From CAWUEX02 sp038148375 (GTDB lineage: Bacteria > Pseudomonadota > Alphaproteobacteria > Rhodospirillales > Rhodospirillaceae), in assembly GCA_038148375.1 (NCBI GenBank), contig JAYQVH010000001.1, forward strand, positions 372,001 to 436,000: 64,000 nucleotides of DNA, given 5' to 3'. Positions 8,640-16,507 of the stretch are shown here, one piece after another. The notes beneath the pieces were generated by a model. That model saw nothing but the letters and a program-made list of their open reading frames with translations. It was not told the DNA's origin and did no database searches. The stretch's first letter is position 1. Every line of letters starts with the position of its first letter. The position numbers were made by a program, and so were the translations under genes.

Positions 8640-9235
8640 GCGAAACAGGCGGCGACCAGTTTGGCGAACGCGTCGGCGCGGTGGCTCATGTCGTGCTTCT
8701 TTGCCGGTTCCATTTCGCCGAAGGTGATGTCGAAGCCATCGGGCAGGAAGATCGGATCGTAGCCGAAGCCCTGGGTGCCGCGCGGCGGAAAGGTCAGCGT
8801 TCCCTCCACCGTCCCTTCGAAGGTCTCGCAATGTCCGTCCGGCCAGGCCAGGGTCAGGGCGCAGATGAATTTCGCCGAGCGGTCGGTGGCATCGCCGAGT
8901 TCGGATTCGATTTTTCTCATCGCCATACCGAAGTCTTTGTCCGGTCCGGCCCAGCGCGCGGAATAAATCCCCGGCGCGCCGTCGAGCGCTGTAACGGCAA
9001 GACCGGAGTCATCGGCCAGAGCGACCGCGTTTGCGCCTTTGGCAGAGGCCAGCGCTTTCAGTTCCGAGTTGGCGGTAAACGTCGTGCCAGTTTCTTCGGG
9101 TTCCGGCAGACCGAGGTCGCCTGCAGAGACCACCTCTGCCTGATACGGCTGCAGCAGTTCGGTGATCTCACGCACCTTGCCCGGATTGTGACTGGCGACA
9201 ACCAAGCGGCCGCCGGTGAAGCGCCGGTGGCTCAC
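8636..9235 (-). CDS. rdgB: RdgB/HAM1 non-canonical purine NTP pyrophosphatase
   Basis: 199 residues, standard length. Diagnostic segments are ASHNPGKVREI at the N-terminus (the SHN..K nucleotide loop), TGTTFTANSELKA, ADDSGLAVTALDGAPGIYSARWAG and the C-terminal GFGYDPIFLP and SHRADAF. The enzyme hydrolyses dITP, ITP and XTP to monophosphates, keeping deaminated purines out of DNA and RNA. It sits 4 bases after rph and overlaps hemW by 4, so the three genes form one tightly packed transcript. Confidence 0.96.
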   Translation of the reverse strand: MSHRRFTGGRLVVASHNPGKVREITELLQPYQAEVVSAGDLGLPEPEETGTTFTANSELKALASAKGANAVALADDSGLAVTALDGAPGIYSARWAGPDKDFGMAMRKIESELGDATDRSAKFICALTLAWPDGHCETFEGTVEGTLTFPPRGTQGFGYDPIFLPDGFDITFGEMEPAKKHDMSHRADAFAKLVAACFA

Positions 9236-9239
9236 GGCG

Positions 9240-9971
9240 TTATGCCGACGCTGTCAGAGCGTCGAGCGCGGCCTGCTGCATCTGCGCGAGATCGGCGCAG
9301 CCGGCCTGCGCCAGCGTCAACAGCGCGGTGAACTCGTCCGCAGTGAAGGGGTCTTCTTCGGCTGTGCCCTGCACCTCGACGATCTTGCCCGATCCGGTAA
9401 GCACGAAGTTGGCATCGGCCTGGGCGTTGGAGTCTTCGGCGTAGTCGAGATCGAGTACGGGCACGCCTTTGAAGATGCCGCATGAGATCGCGGCAACAGG
9501 CTCGCTTAACGGAATCTCCTTAATGACACCGAGCGCGACCATACGGCCGAAGGCCTGATGCAGCGCAAGATAGGCGCCCGTAATTGATGCGGTGCGTGTT
9601 CCGCCGTCGGCCTGGATCACATCGCAGTCGAGACGAATCTGCAGTTCACCGAATCCGTCCATGCGCGTGACGGCACGCAGAGCCCGCCCGATCAGGCGCT
9701 GAATTTCCTGGGTGCGGCCGGACTGCTTTCCCCGCGCGGCTTCGCGGTCGGTGCGGGTGTTGGTCGCGCGCGGCAGCATGCCGTATTCCGCCGTGACCCA
9801 GCCCTTGCCGCCGCCGCGTAGCCAGGGCGGCACTTTATCCTCGACCGACGCCGTGCACAGCACATGGGTGTCGCCGAACTTCACCAGGCAGGATCCTTCT
9901 GCGTGTTTGGCAAACCCCAGGTCGAACGATATGTCCCTCAGTTGATCGGGGGCGCGGCCGGACGGTCGCAT
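9240..9971 (-). CDS. rph: Ribonuclease PH
   Basis: 243 residues, the usual length. It begins MRPSGRAPDQLR and carries the PH-domain signatures GDTHVLCTASVEDKVPPW, GWVTAEYGMLPRAT, RIGRALRAV-type helix (RLIGRALRAVTRMD) and CDVIQADGGTRTASITGAY. RNase PH trims the 3' end of tRNA precursors phosphorolytically. It is the first gene of the minus-strand rph-rdgB-hemW run and is divergent from the plus-strand genes leading to hrcA and grpE; this rph/hrcA divergence is widespread in alphaproteobacteria. Confidence 0.97.
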   Translation of the reverse strand: MRPSGRAPDQLRDISFDLGFAKHAEGSCLVKFGDTHVLCTASVEDKVPPWLRGGGKGWVTAEYGMLPRATNTRTDREAARGKQSGRTQEIQRLIGRALRAVTRMDGFGELQIRLDCDVIQADGGTRTASITGAYLALHQAFGRMVALGVIKEIPLSEPVAAISCGIFKGVPVLDLDYAEDSNAQADANFVLTGSGKIVEVQGTAEEDPFTADEFTALLTLAQAGCADLAQMQQAALDALTASA

Positions 9972-10083
9972 GGTCAGTCTCCTAAGCGGTAAATCGGTGC
10001 CCGGGCTCTTGGCGCGCGCGGCCGGTTGGCGCTATGACGCCCTCCATACCCGCAGGGCTCTCCAGGAACAAGGCCGAGGCTCA

Positions 10084-10488
10084 ATGGCACCGCGTGCCCT
10101 CGATCATCCCATCGCCGTCTATGGCCTGCTCCGGCCGGGCCAGAGCGGCTACCGGCAATTCCGCCTGACGATGCGCACCCGCAATCTTGGGCCCTGCACG
10201 ATCCAAGGCCTGCTGTACGATGCGGGGGGTTATCCGGGGCTAGTGGCCGGCGAAGGGAAGGTCGCCGCCGATCTGCTTGGCCTCGCTGATCCCAGGCTGC
10301 TTGCCGAGCTGGATGCATTTGAAGGTTTTAATCCCGACCAGCCCAAAACCTCCGCCTATATCCGCCAATTGACCGAGGTGGGCACCCGGACCGGGCCGGT
10401 GACCGCCTGGACCTACCTATATAATCAGCCGGTTCGGGGGCTTGCGCGCATTCCGTCGGGAAACTGGCTCGGCCGGCGGCGCGGCTGA
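10084..10488 (+). CDS. Gamma-glutamylcyclotransferase/AIG2-like protein
   Basis: 134 residues. The N-terminal VYGLLRPGQSGY matches the Y-G-x-L-R/K-x-G loop that binds gamma-glutamyl substrates, and ELDAFEGF supplies the expected L-D-x-[YF]-E-G with the conserved acidic residue. WTYLYNQPV fits the final strand. The family cyclises gamma-glutamyl peptides or opens related amide bonds, but many bacterial members are uncharacterised. I use the ATG at 10084 because the family begins right at this strand; upstream in-frame codons overlap rph's 5' region and add nothing conserved. It lies between the divergent rph and hrcA. Confidence 0.75.
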   Translation: MAPRALDHPIAVYGLLRPGQSGYRQFRLTMRTRNLGPCTIQGLLYDAGGYPGLVAGEGKVAADLLGLADPRLLAELDAFEGFNPDQPKTSAYIRQLTEVGTRTGPVTAWTYLYNQPVRGLARIPSGNWLGRRRG

Positions 10489-10523
10489 GGGGACCGCATG
10501 GCGCCCACATCGCCGCCGTTACA

Positions 10524-10552
10524 TTGACGCTACGCCAGCGCTTGCTTACATA
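10524..10552 (+). promoter_or_regulatory. Sigma-70-type promoter of hrcA, probably giving a leaderless mRNA
   Basis: TTGACG (10524-10529), a 17-base spacer, and TACATA (10547-10552). The hrcA ATG is at 10560, seven bases after the -10 box, where transcription would be expected to begin. No ribosome-binding site fits in between. No CIRCE inverted repeat is visible around it. Confidence 0.5.
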
Positions 10553-10559
10553 CCCCGGC

Positions 10560-11657
10560 ATGACCAACCAATCGCCCGCCAACCCGCCGCTAACCAAAAT
10601 AACCGGTGTGGACCCGGTATCCGAGCTCAACGCCCGTTCCCGTGAGGTGTTTCGGCATATCGTCGATGCCTATGTCGAAACCGGCGAGCCGGTTGGCTCG
10701 CGCACCATCGCGCGGCGGCTCGGCGGTCAGCTGTCGCCGGCGACGATCCGCAACGTCATGTCCGATCTCGAATTCGCCGGGCTTCTGTTCGCGCCGCATA
10801 CGTCTGCCGGGCGCATGCCGACGGAGGCGGGCCTCAGGTTGTTTGTCTCCGGCCTGCTCCAGGTCGGCGGGCTCGATACGGAAGAGCGTGCCGCCATTGA
10901 AGCGCAATGCGCCGCTGCCGGAAAAACACCGCAGGAAGTTCTCGAGGGCGCGTCGACGACCCTGTCGGGGCTGACCCAGCACGCCGGTCTGGTGATGGCG
11001 CCGAAATCAGAATCCGCGCTCAAACACATCGAATTCGTCAGCCTCGCACCCGGCCGCGCGCTCGTGGTCATGGTCTCCGAGTCAGGTCTGGTGGAAAACC
11101 GCGTGGTCGAAGTGCCGGACGGCCTGCCGCCGTCGGCGCTGATCGAGGCTGGAAATTTTCTCTCCGCCCGGCTCAACGGTCAGACGCTCGGGGAGGCGCG
11201 CGAGAACATACTCGTTGAATTGGAACAGCGCCGCGCGCAACTGGATGAGCTGACCAGCAAGCTGGTAGAGGACGGCCTAGCGACCTGGTCCGGCGATCAA
11301 TCCGCTGGCGGGTCGCTGATCATCCGCGGCCAGGCCAACCTGCTCAACGACATCACCGTCATCGAAGATCTCGAGCGCGTGCGCCACTTGTTCGAGGTCT
11401 TGGAAACGCGCGAACAACTGGTGCGGCTGGTCGATCTGGTCGGTTCGGCCGAAGGCGTGCAGATTTTCATCGGTGCGCAGAACGAACTGTTCAATCTCGC
11501 CGGATGCTCCATGGTCGTCGCGCCGTTCAAGAACACCAAGGAACAGATCGTCGGCGCGGTCGGCGTCATCGGGCCGACACGCATCAACTACGCCCGCATC
11601 ATCCCCATGGTGGACTACACCGCAAAAGTGGTCGGCCGTCTGCTCGGCCAGACGTAA
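10560..11657 (+). CDS. hrcA: Heat-inducible transcription repressor HrcA
   Basis: 365 residues. The N-terminal winged-helix region reads ELNARSREVFRHIVDAYVET then GEPVGSRTIARR and LSPATIRNVMSDLE, the family's DNA-binding signature; the remainder contains the GAF-like body and the C-terminal NYARIIPMVDYTA. HrcA binds the CIRCE operator, usually at groESL in alphaproteobacteria, and is tuned by GroEL. No CIRCE element is visible in this window, so its targets are elsewhere. I start at ATG 10560 rather than the upstream TTG, which is inside the likely -35 box. grpE follows 37 bases later in the same direction. Confidence 0.96.
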   Translation: MTNQSPANPPLTKITGVDPVSELNARSREVFRHIVDAYVETGEPVGSRTIARRLGGQLSPATIRNVMSDLEFAGLLFAPHTSAGRMPTEAGLRLFVSGLLQVGGLDTEERAAIEAQCAAAGKTPQEVLEGASTTLSGLTQHAGLVMAPKSESALKHIEFVSLAPGRALVVMVSESGLVENRVVEVPDGLPPSALIEAGNFLSARLNGQTLGEARENILVELEQRRAQLDELTSKLVEDGLATWSGDQSAGGSLIIRGQANLLNDITVIEDLERVRHLFEVLETREQLVRLVDLVGSAEGVQIFIGAQNELFNLAGCSMVVAPFKNTKEQIVGAVGVIGPTRINYARIIPMVDYTAKVVGRLLGQT

Positions 11658-11694
11658 GCCGGACCACAGTCACGTAACGCACAGGACCACAGGT

Positions 11695-12348
11695 ATGTCA
11701 GAACACGAATCAAACTCTGGGCCCAAACCCGACGCTGAGGACGAACCCCTATTCGATGCGGCAGACACTGCCACGCCGGAGGTCGGCGCCGCCGCAGACG
11801 CGGATGACTCCCGCGAGGCGCGTATCGCCGAATTGGAGACAGCCCTGGCCGAGGCGCAGAAAGACCGTCTGCTCGCGCTGGCCGAAGCGGAAAACGCTGG
11901 CAAGCGTGCCGACAAGCGCATTTCCGATAATGCCAAATACGCGACGTCCAATATCTGTAAGGCATTGCTGCAGGTCGCCGACAACATGGACCGGGCTCTA
12001 CTCGCGGCGCCGGTCGAACTGCGCGACGGCAACGACGTCGTCAAAAATCTTGCGGTCGGTGTCGAAATGACCGCCAAGGAACTCGCAACGGTGCTCGAAG
12101 GGCAAGGCGTTCGGAAGTTCGAGTCCCTCGATCAGCCGTTCGACCCAAATCTGCATCAGGCGATGCAGGAGATCGAAAAGACCGACGTGCCGTCTGGCAC
12201 GGTCATTCAGGTGGTTCAGGACGGCTACATGATGACGGATCGCCTGCTGCGTCCCGCCATGGTTGTCGTCGCCAAGGGTGGGCCAAAACGCGAAGCGCCT
12301 GTCCCGTCGGATGCCGCACCTGGAGACGGGGTCGACACCTCTGCCTGA
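11695..12348 (+). CDS. grpE: Nucleotide exchange factor GrpE
   Basis: 217 residues. An acidic disordered N-terminus (about 50 residues) is followed by the long dimer helix with repeated Glu/Ala and the segment LAEAENAGKRADK, then the C-terminal beta domain with FDPNLHQAM and VIQVVQDGYMMTDRLLRPAMVVVA, the GrpE signature. GrpE dimers release ADP from DnaK. It sits directly after hrcA, but dnaK is 5 kb downstream, past the accessory block at 12456-17146. AGGACC about 10 bases before the ATG is the likely ribosome-binding site. Confidence 0.96.
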   Translation: MSEHESNSGPKPDAEDEPLFDAADTATPEVGAAADADDSREARIAELETALAEAQKDRLLALAEAENAGKRADKRISDNAKYATSNICKALLQVADNMDRALLAAPVELRDGNDVVKNLAVGVEMTAKELATVLEGQGVRKFESLDQPFDPNLHQAMQEIEKTDVPSGTVIQVVQDGYMMTDRLLRPAMVVVAKGGPKREAPVPSDAAPGDGVDTSA

Positions 12349-12455
12349 GGCCTGCCGCGCGCATTCACAATAAAGTCATGCGCCGCACCGCTGCTTGAAC
12401 TGGCGGCATCCCCGTGTCACGACTCCGTACATGGATTCATGACGGAGATGGCACC

Positions 12456-13718
12456 ATGGCCTTCACCAAATACTGCGGAGCGCTGATCGCGGCTCTTTCG
12501 AGCTTTGCTATCGGCAATTCCAATGCGGCGCCGCTGGATCAGACGGTTGGACAGGTTCTGCGGGTTGATCTCAACGATCTCGCCGCGCCCAACCCTGACA
12601 CCGACCGCCGTCCGCGAGAGATGAATTTCTCACGGCCGCGGCCGCGCACCGATGGGGATGTGCCTGTGGTGCCGGAGGGTTTTTCTATCGCGCTCTTCGC
12701 CGAGGGCCTCGCCCATGCGCGCAATATGGTCGTCGCGCCGACCGGCGACGTGTTCATCGCCGAACCCAACGCCGGACGAATTACGGTCCTGCGCGATGAA
12801 GATGGCGACGGCCGTGCCGACGACATGTTCACCTACATCGACAACCTGACCATGCCGCATGGTATTCAGTTTCTCGACGGCGCGGTGCTGATCAGCGATC
12901 AGGTCGGTGTGCGCCGGTATCCGTGGTCGGATGATGGCAAGACATCGCCATCGTCGAGCGTGCTGCTCACACCGCTCGGTGCGCTCGGTCCGCCGGACAT
13001 GAGATTCCATTGGGCCCGCAATGTCGAAGTGCATCCGGACGGCACCACGTTTTACGTCGGCGTCGGTTCGGCGTCGAACATCGGTGAGGACCCCGCGCCG
13101 CATGCAACCATTCAGGAGTTCCCGATCGGCGGCGGGCCGGGCCGAACCTTCGCCAGCGGCATGCGCGTGCCGACGGAAGTCAAATTTTATCCGGGAACGA
13201 CGGACCTCTACACCGTCGTCAACGAGCGGGACCGGCAGGGTGATGAGCTCGTGCCAGACTATTTCACGCGCGTTCCCGACGGCGCGTTCTTTGGCTGGCC
13301 GTACAGTTACATGGGTTCCAATCCGCAGCCCGGCTTTGCCGACAAGCGCCCCGATCTGGTTGAAACGGCCATCAAGCCCGACGTGCCGTTCCTCGCACAT
13401 TCGGCGGCGATCGATCTTGAGTTCTATATGGCGGACCAGTTCCCGGAAAAATACCGTGGCGGCGCTTTCGTGGCGCTGCACGGATCATGGAACGCCAGTC
13501 AGCCGCGCGGCTATATCGTCGCTTACGTACCGTTCAAAGACGGCAAGCCAGTGGGCAGCTACGAAGTATTTGCCTCCGGATTCTGGAACGGCGACGCAGA
13601 CAACAGCCAGGTGTGGGGTCGCCCGGCCGGGGTCGTCACGCTGCCCGACGGCAGCTTGCTCATTTCAGACGACGTCGGCCAGACGGTGTGGCGTGTGACG
13701 TATACGGGGGAAAAGTAG
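12456..13718 (+). CDS. Exported beta-propeller dehydrogenase (sorbosone/PQQ-type sugar dehydrogenase family)
   Basis: 420 residues. The start MAFTKYCGALIAALSSFAIG with a plausible cleavage near SNA predicts export to the periplasm; GGAGAT precedes this ATG. The mature protein has the repeated propeller strands of the sorbosone dehydrogenase/NHL-like family: ARNMVVAPTGDVFIAEPNAGRI, VLRDEDGDGRAD, GVGSASNIGED and HGSWN near the end. Members oxidise sugars or use the fold for other small molecules, often with pyrroloquinoline quinone; whether PQQ is bound here cannot be judged from sequence alone. Its stop codon overlaps the GTG of the first ASCH gene by one base (TAGTG), so it heads a coupled five-gene operon to 16098. 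Confidence 0.85.
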   Translation: MAFTKYCGALIAALSSFAIGNSNAAPLDQTVGQVLRVDLNDLAAPNPDTDRRPREMNFSRPRPRTDGDVPVVPEGFSIALFAEGLAHARNMVVAPTGDVFIAEPNAGRITVLRDEDGDGRADDMFTYIDNLTMPHGIQFLDGAVLISDQVGVRRYPWSDDGKTSPSSSVLLTPLGALGPPDMRFHWARNVEVHPDGTTFYVGVGSASNIGEDPAPHATIQEFPIGGGPGRTFASGMRVPTEVKFYPGTTDLYTVVNERDRQGDELVPDYFTRVPDGAFFGWPYSYMGSNPQPGFADKRPDLVETAIKPDVPFLAHSAAIDLEFYMADQFPEKYRGGAFVALHGSWNASQPRGYIVAYVPFKDGKPVGSYEVFASGFWNGDADNSQVWGRPAGVVTLPDGSLLISDDVGQTVWRVTYTGEK

Positions 13719-14185
13719 TGGACAAGACGGACGCAACCGACGCGTTTTGGCAGCGGGCAAAAGACGCCGGCGCGAATATCGGTGAAGACTACTACGTGCG
13801 GCGCATCGGCGGTGACCCGGAAACAACGGCGATCATCACCGATCTCGTGGTCAAGGGTCTCAAGCGCGGGACCTTCGGTTTGCAATGGCTGCAGGAACGG
13901 CAGCCGGAACTGAGGCCCGACATGGACAAGGATGCCATGCTGATTAATCACGATGGCGTGCCGCAGGCTATCGTCAAGACGACGGGCATCACGCCCGTGC
14001 CTTACGGTGAGATCACTGAAGAGCATCTCAAAGTCGAAGGCCCGGGCGCGCGCGAACTCAAACGCTGGCAGGAAATCCACTGGCCTTACTGGACGCGTTT
14101 GCTGGAACCGCATGGCCTGGAACCGACGCAGGATATGCTGGTGATGGTCGAACATTTCGACCTGGTCTACCCGACCGCTGCGTAA
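13718..14185 (+). CDS. ASCH-domain protein, copy A (cytoplasmic)
   Basis: 155 residues from a GTG that overlaps the upstream stop. The protein is essentially a single ASCH domain of the YhfF-like type: DAFWQRAK helix, YYVRRIGG, the signature loop K49-R-G-T52-F, the later AIVKTTGITPVPYGEI and HWPYW, and a C-terminal MLVMVEHFDLVY strand. In E. coli YqfB, an ASCH enzyme that deacetylates N4-acetylcytidine, a Lys and a Thr three residues apart are catalytic; the same Lys-x2-Thr spacing is seen here. Function is otherwise unknown. It has no cysteine. Paralogues follow at 15083 and 15586, with a GNAT gene between. Confidence 0.85.
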   Translation: MDKTDATDAFWQRAKDAGANIGEDYYVRRIGGDPETTAIITDLVVKGLKRGTFGLQWLQERQPELRPDMDKDAMLINHDGVPQAIVKTTGITPVPYGEITEEHLKVEGPGARELKRWQEIHWPYWTRLLEPHGLEPTQDMLVMVEHFDLVYPTAA

Positions 14186-14189
14186 CACC

Positions 14190-15053
14190 GTGGTGGTGTT
14201 GCGCTGCCTCGCCGAGGCCGATCGCGCCGGTCTCGACGGCTTTCTTGATCGCCACCGCGCGTCGTCGATGTTCTTGCGCTCAAACCTCTTTCACGCCGGT
14301 CTCAACGACGGCACCGGCCGTTATCAGGGTCTCTACGCCGGGCGATTTGTTGACGGTGACATGACGGATGTCGCCGCTCACTATTGGAACGGCAACATTA
14401 TCTTGCAAGCACCCGACGCGCCGCGAGACCTTGCCGAGTACCTGATCGCCCAGTCGGGCCGCCCTGTATCCGGCGTGCTCGGACCGTGGGCACAGGTGCA
14501 GGCGGCGGAACCGCACCTGCCGCTCGACCGCGGCCGCTTGGGAAAGGTTGTGCCGGAGTATCTTTATTCGCTGTCTATTGCCGAGATGAAAACTCCCGAC
14601 ATCCTACGCAGCGGTGATGTCTTCGTGCGCCGCGCGGCCAAGCAGGATCTTCCGACGCTGGTGGCCTGGCGGCGAATCTATGACCGCATCACCATGGGCT
14701 TTCCCGAACACGCGATTAATGACGATCGCAACGCGGAGATGTTCCGCGGCATGATTGCCGATGACCGCTTGTGGGTTCTGGAAGAAAATGGAACGCCGAT
14801 GGCAATGACCGCCTTCAATGCGACCTTGCCCGATACGGTGCAGGTTGGCGGGGTTTTCACTTGCGAAGCAGCGCGCGGCAAGGGTTATGCGCTGGCCGCT
14901 GTCGCCGGCTCGTTGCTGAGCGCACAGGGCGGCGGTGTCCGAACCGCAATACTATTCACGGAAGTGACCAACGTGCCTGCCCAGAAAGCCTATGAGGCTC
15001 TCGGGTTCGCCCGCGTCGGCGATTACGGTATGGTGGTGCTCGATCCGGAATAG
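14190..15053 (+). CDS. GNAT-family N-acetyltransferase
   Basis: 287 residues from a GTG 4 bases after copy A. The N-terminal half (about 1-145) resembles the leader domain of two-part GNAT proteins, with FLRSNLFHAGL and GLYAGRFVDG. The C-terminal half is the acetyl-CoA-binding GNAT fold: VQVGGVFTCEAARGKGYALA, where R-G-K-G-Y is the pyrophosphate loop, then TNVPAQKAYEALGF as the final helix and strand. The substrate is unknown. Its position between two ASCH genes, in a family that can remove acetyl groups from cytidine, raises the idea of an acetylation and deacetylation pair, which is only inference. Confidence 0.85.
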   Translation: MVVLRCLAEADRAGLDGFLDRHRASSMFLRSNLFHAGLNDGTGRYQGLYAGRFVDGDMTDVAAHYWNGNIILQAPDAPRDLAEYLIAQSGRPVSGVLGPWAQVQAAEPHLPLDRGRLGKVVPEYLYSLSIAEMKTPDILRSGDVFVRRAAKQDLPTLVAWRRIYDRITMGFPEHAINDDRNAEMFRGMIADDRLWVLEENGTPMAMTAFNATLPDTVQVGGVFTCEAARGKGYALAAVAGSLLSAQGGGVRTAILFTEVTNVPAQKAYEALGFARVGDYGMVVLDPE

Positions 15054-15082
15054 GGTCGCTGCACATAAGGGAGAGACGGCAT

Positions 15083-15586
15083 ATGACACGCACCATTCTG
15101 ATCGGTCCCGGTCCGGCCGTACCGAGCGCGGATACTCTCGACGCCTTTTGGGCGCAGGCTAAGGCGGCCGCACCCGAACTGCCGGACGACCATCAAGTGC
15201 GCTCTCTCGGCATCGATGAAGAAACCACCGGACTGATATTGGACTTTATCAACGCCCGCACCAAAGTCGGCACCTTCAGTTTGCCGTGGGTGATGGCGGA
15301 AGAGGGGCATCCGGAAACCGCACCCGGCACGCCGGTGATTCTCACTGGATATGACGGCACGCCGGAAGCGGTCGTGCGCATCACCGATGTGCGGGCCACG
15401 ACCTTCGGCGAGATCGGGCCGGCGGAGACCGGGCTGGACGGTCCGCCGGTGCAAGATGTCGAGGTGTGGAAGCCGCTGCATCGCGATTATTGGAACGGCG
15501 TGCTCGCCAAGTACGGAAAGACCTGCACCGATGACATGCCGGTGCTGGTCGAACCGTTCGAGCTTGTCTATTCAGGAGCAGCGTGA
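15083..15586 (+). CDS. ASCH-domain protein, copy B (cytoplasmic)
   Basis: 167 residues with a GGGAGAG ribosome-binding site. After a short N-terminal arm of about 16 residues, the sequence aligns along its full length with copies A and C: DAFWAQAK, HQVRSLG, K61-V-G-T64-F, EAVVRITDVRATTFGEI, HRDYWN and MPVLVEPFELVY. The Lys-x2-Thr loop is kept. The MTRTILIGPG start is not a signal peptide (too short, with glycine and proline). There is one cysteine. The stop overlaps the ATG of copy C (TGATG), so B and C are translated together. Confidence 0.85.
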   Translation: MTRTILIGPGPAVPSADTLDAFWAQAKAAAPELPDDHQVRSLGIDEETTGLILDFINARTKVGTFSLPWVMAEEGHPETAPGTPVILTGYDGTPEAVVRITDVRATTFGEIGPAETGLDGPPVQDVEVWKPLHRDYWNGVLAKYGKTCTDDMPVLVEPFELVYSGAA

Positions 15587-16098
15587 TGCTGCGCACTCTC
15601 ATTATTGTTGTCGTTGCGCTTGCGCCGGTCACGGCGCACGCGGATGGGGTGGATGAGTTTTGGCAAAGATGCGTCCCGACGCTCGACCAGCCTCCGGCAG
15701 ATGGGTTCTATCGTGTCCGTTCCATTGGCGGCACACCCGAGACGACGGCTGTGATCACCAAACTGATTCTCGCCGGTGACAAGACCGGCACGTTTTCATC
15801 GCCTTTGATGTACGAGGGCAACCGGTCGATCACACCGGTGGTCGGTGGATATTCTGTCCTGCTGGATGAGACAGAGTCCCCGCGTGCCGTTCTCAAAACG
15901 ACCGGCCTGATGATCGTGCCGTTCGATCAAATCACCGAAAGTGAAACTGCCATTGACGGCCCGGCAGTGCGTCCGCTCGACGTCTGGCGTCCGGTGCATG
16001 TACGCTTTTTCACAGGCGAACTCGCCGCGCGCGGCAAAGAGTTCGTCGAAACCATGCCGGTCACGGTGGAGCAGTTCGAAGTGGTTTGTACAGGTTAA
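15586..16098 (+). CDS. ASCH-domain protein, copy C, with a signal peptide
   Basis: 170 residues. Unlike A and B it opens with MLRTLIIVVVALAPVTAHA, a textbook signal peptide with an A-H-A cleavage site before D20, so the ASCH domain should lie in the periplasm. The body keeps the family pattern: DEFWQRC, YRVRSIGG, K66-T-G-T69-F, AVLKTTGLMIVPFDQI and MPVTVEQFEVVC. It has exactly two cysteines, C29 in the first helix and C168 in the last strand. Copy A has none and B has one at another place, so a disulfide closing the fold is plausible. ASCH domains are normally cytoplasmic nucleic-acid or nucleoside proteins, so export is unusual. It is the last gene of the operon. Confidence 0.85.
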   Translation: MLRTLIIVVVALAPVTAHADGVDEFWQRCVPTLDQPPADGFYRVRSIGGTPETTAVITKLILAGDKTGTFSSPLMYEGNRSITPVVGGYSVLLDETESPRAVLKTTGLMIVPFDQITESETAIDGPAVRPLDVWRPVHVRFFTGELAARGKEFVETMPVTVEQFEVVCTG

Positions 16099-16101
16099 GC
16101 C

Positions 16102-16494
16102 CTACTGTTCTTCGACCTCGGCTTCCGCTTCGATCTCGATCAGCCAATCTGAACCGATCAGCGCTTTGACTGCGACCATGGTCGCCGCTGGTTTGATGCC
16201 GGCAAACGCCTCGCCGTGGGCCCGGCGGGCCTTTTCCCAGTCCTCGACATTGACCAGGAACATACGCGTGCGCACCACGTCCTTCATATCCCCGCCGAGG
16301 TTGGCGATGGCTGCAGCGATGATTTCGAAGCACCGCTTCGCCTGACCATAAGCATCGCCCGGCGCGGCGGTCGAACCGTCCGCGGCGATCGGTCCGGTTC
16401 CGGCAACAACGATACGATTGCCTGTACGCACGGCGCGGCAGAAGCCGATGGAGTCCTCGTAAGGTGAGCCGGAAGAGGCGCGCTGTTTGGTCAT
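16102..16494 (-). CDS. RidA/YjgF-family protein lacking the deaminase arginine
   Basis: 130 residues with the family fold: GFCRAVRTGNRIVVAGTGP, AYGQAKRCFEIIAAAIANLG, VVRTRMFLVNVEDW and the C-terminal LIEIEAEAEV. RidA enzymes hydrolyse reactive imines and enamines made by PLP enzymes, and need an arginine (R105 in E. coli, in P-A-R). Here that position is A104 in KPAAT, so it belongs to a subgroup without that activity. A GTG six bases upstream is an alternative start and is better spaced from the GAGGA element. It lies 13 bases downstream of the AlkB gene and is probably co-transcribed; it converges on ASCH copy C. Confidence 0.88.
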   Translation of the reverse strand: MTKQRASSGSPYEDSIGFCRAVRTGNRIVVAGTGPIAADGSTAAPGDAYGQAKRCFEIIAAAIANLGGDMKDVVRTRMFLVNVEDWEKARRAHGEAFAGIKPAATMVAVKALIGSDWLIEIEAEAEVEEQ

Positions 16495-16507
16495 CGTCAC
16501 ATGGTCC

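Noticed and set aside
10489..10560. CIRCE operator upstream of hrcA
   Set aside because: No TTAGCACTC-N9-GAGTGCTAA inverted repeat is present here or before grpE or dnaK.
12359..12383. Terminator after grpE
   Set aside because: A six-pair stem (GCGCAT / ATGCGC) exists but with a 13-base loop and no T-tract; too weak to call.
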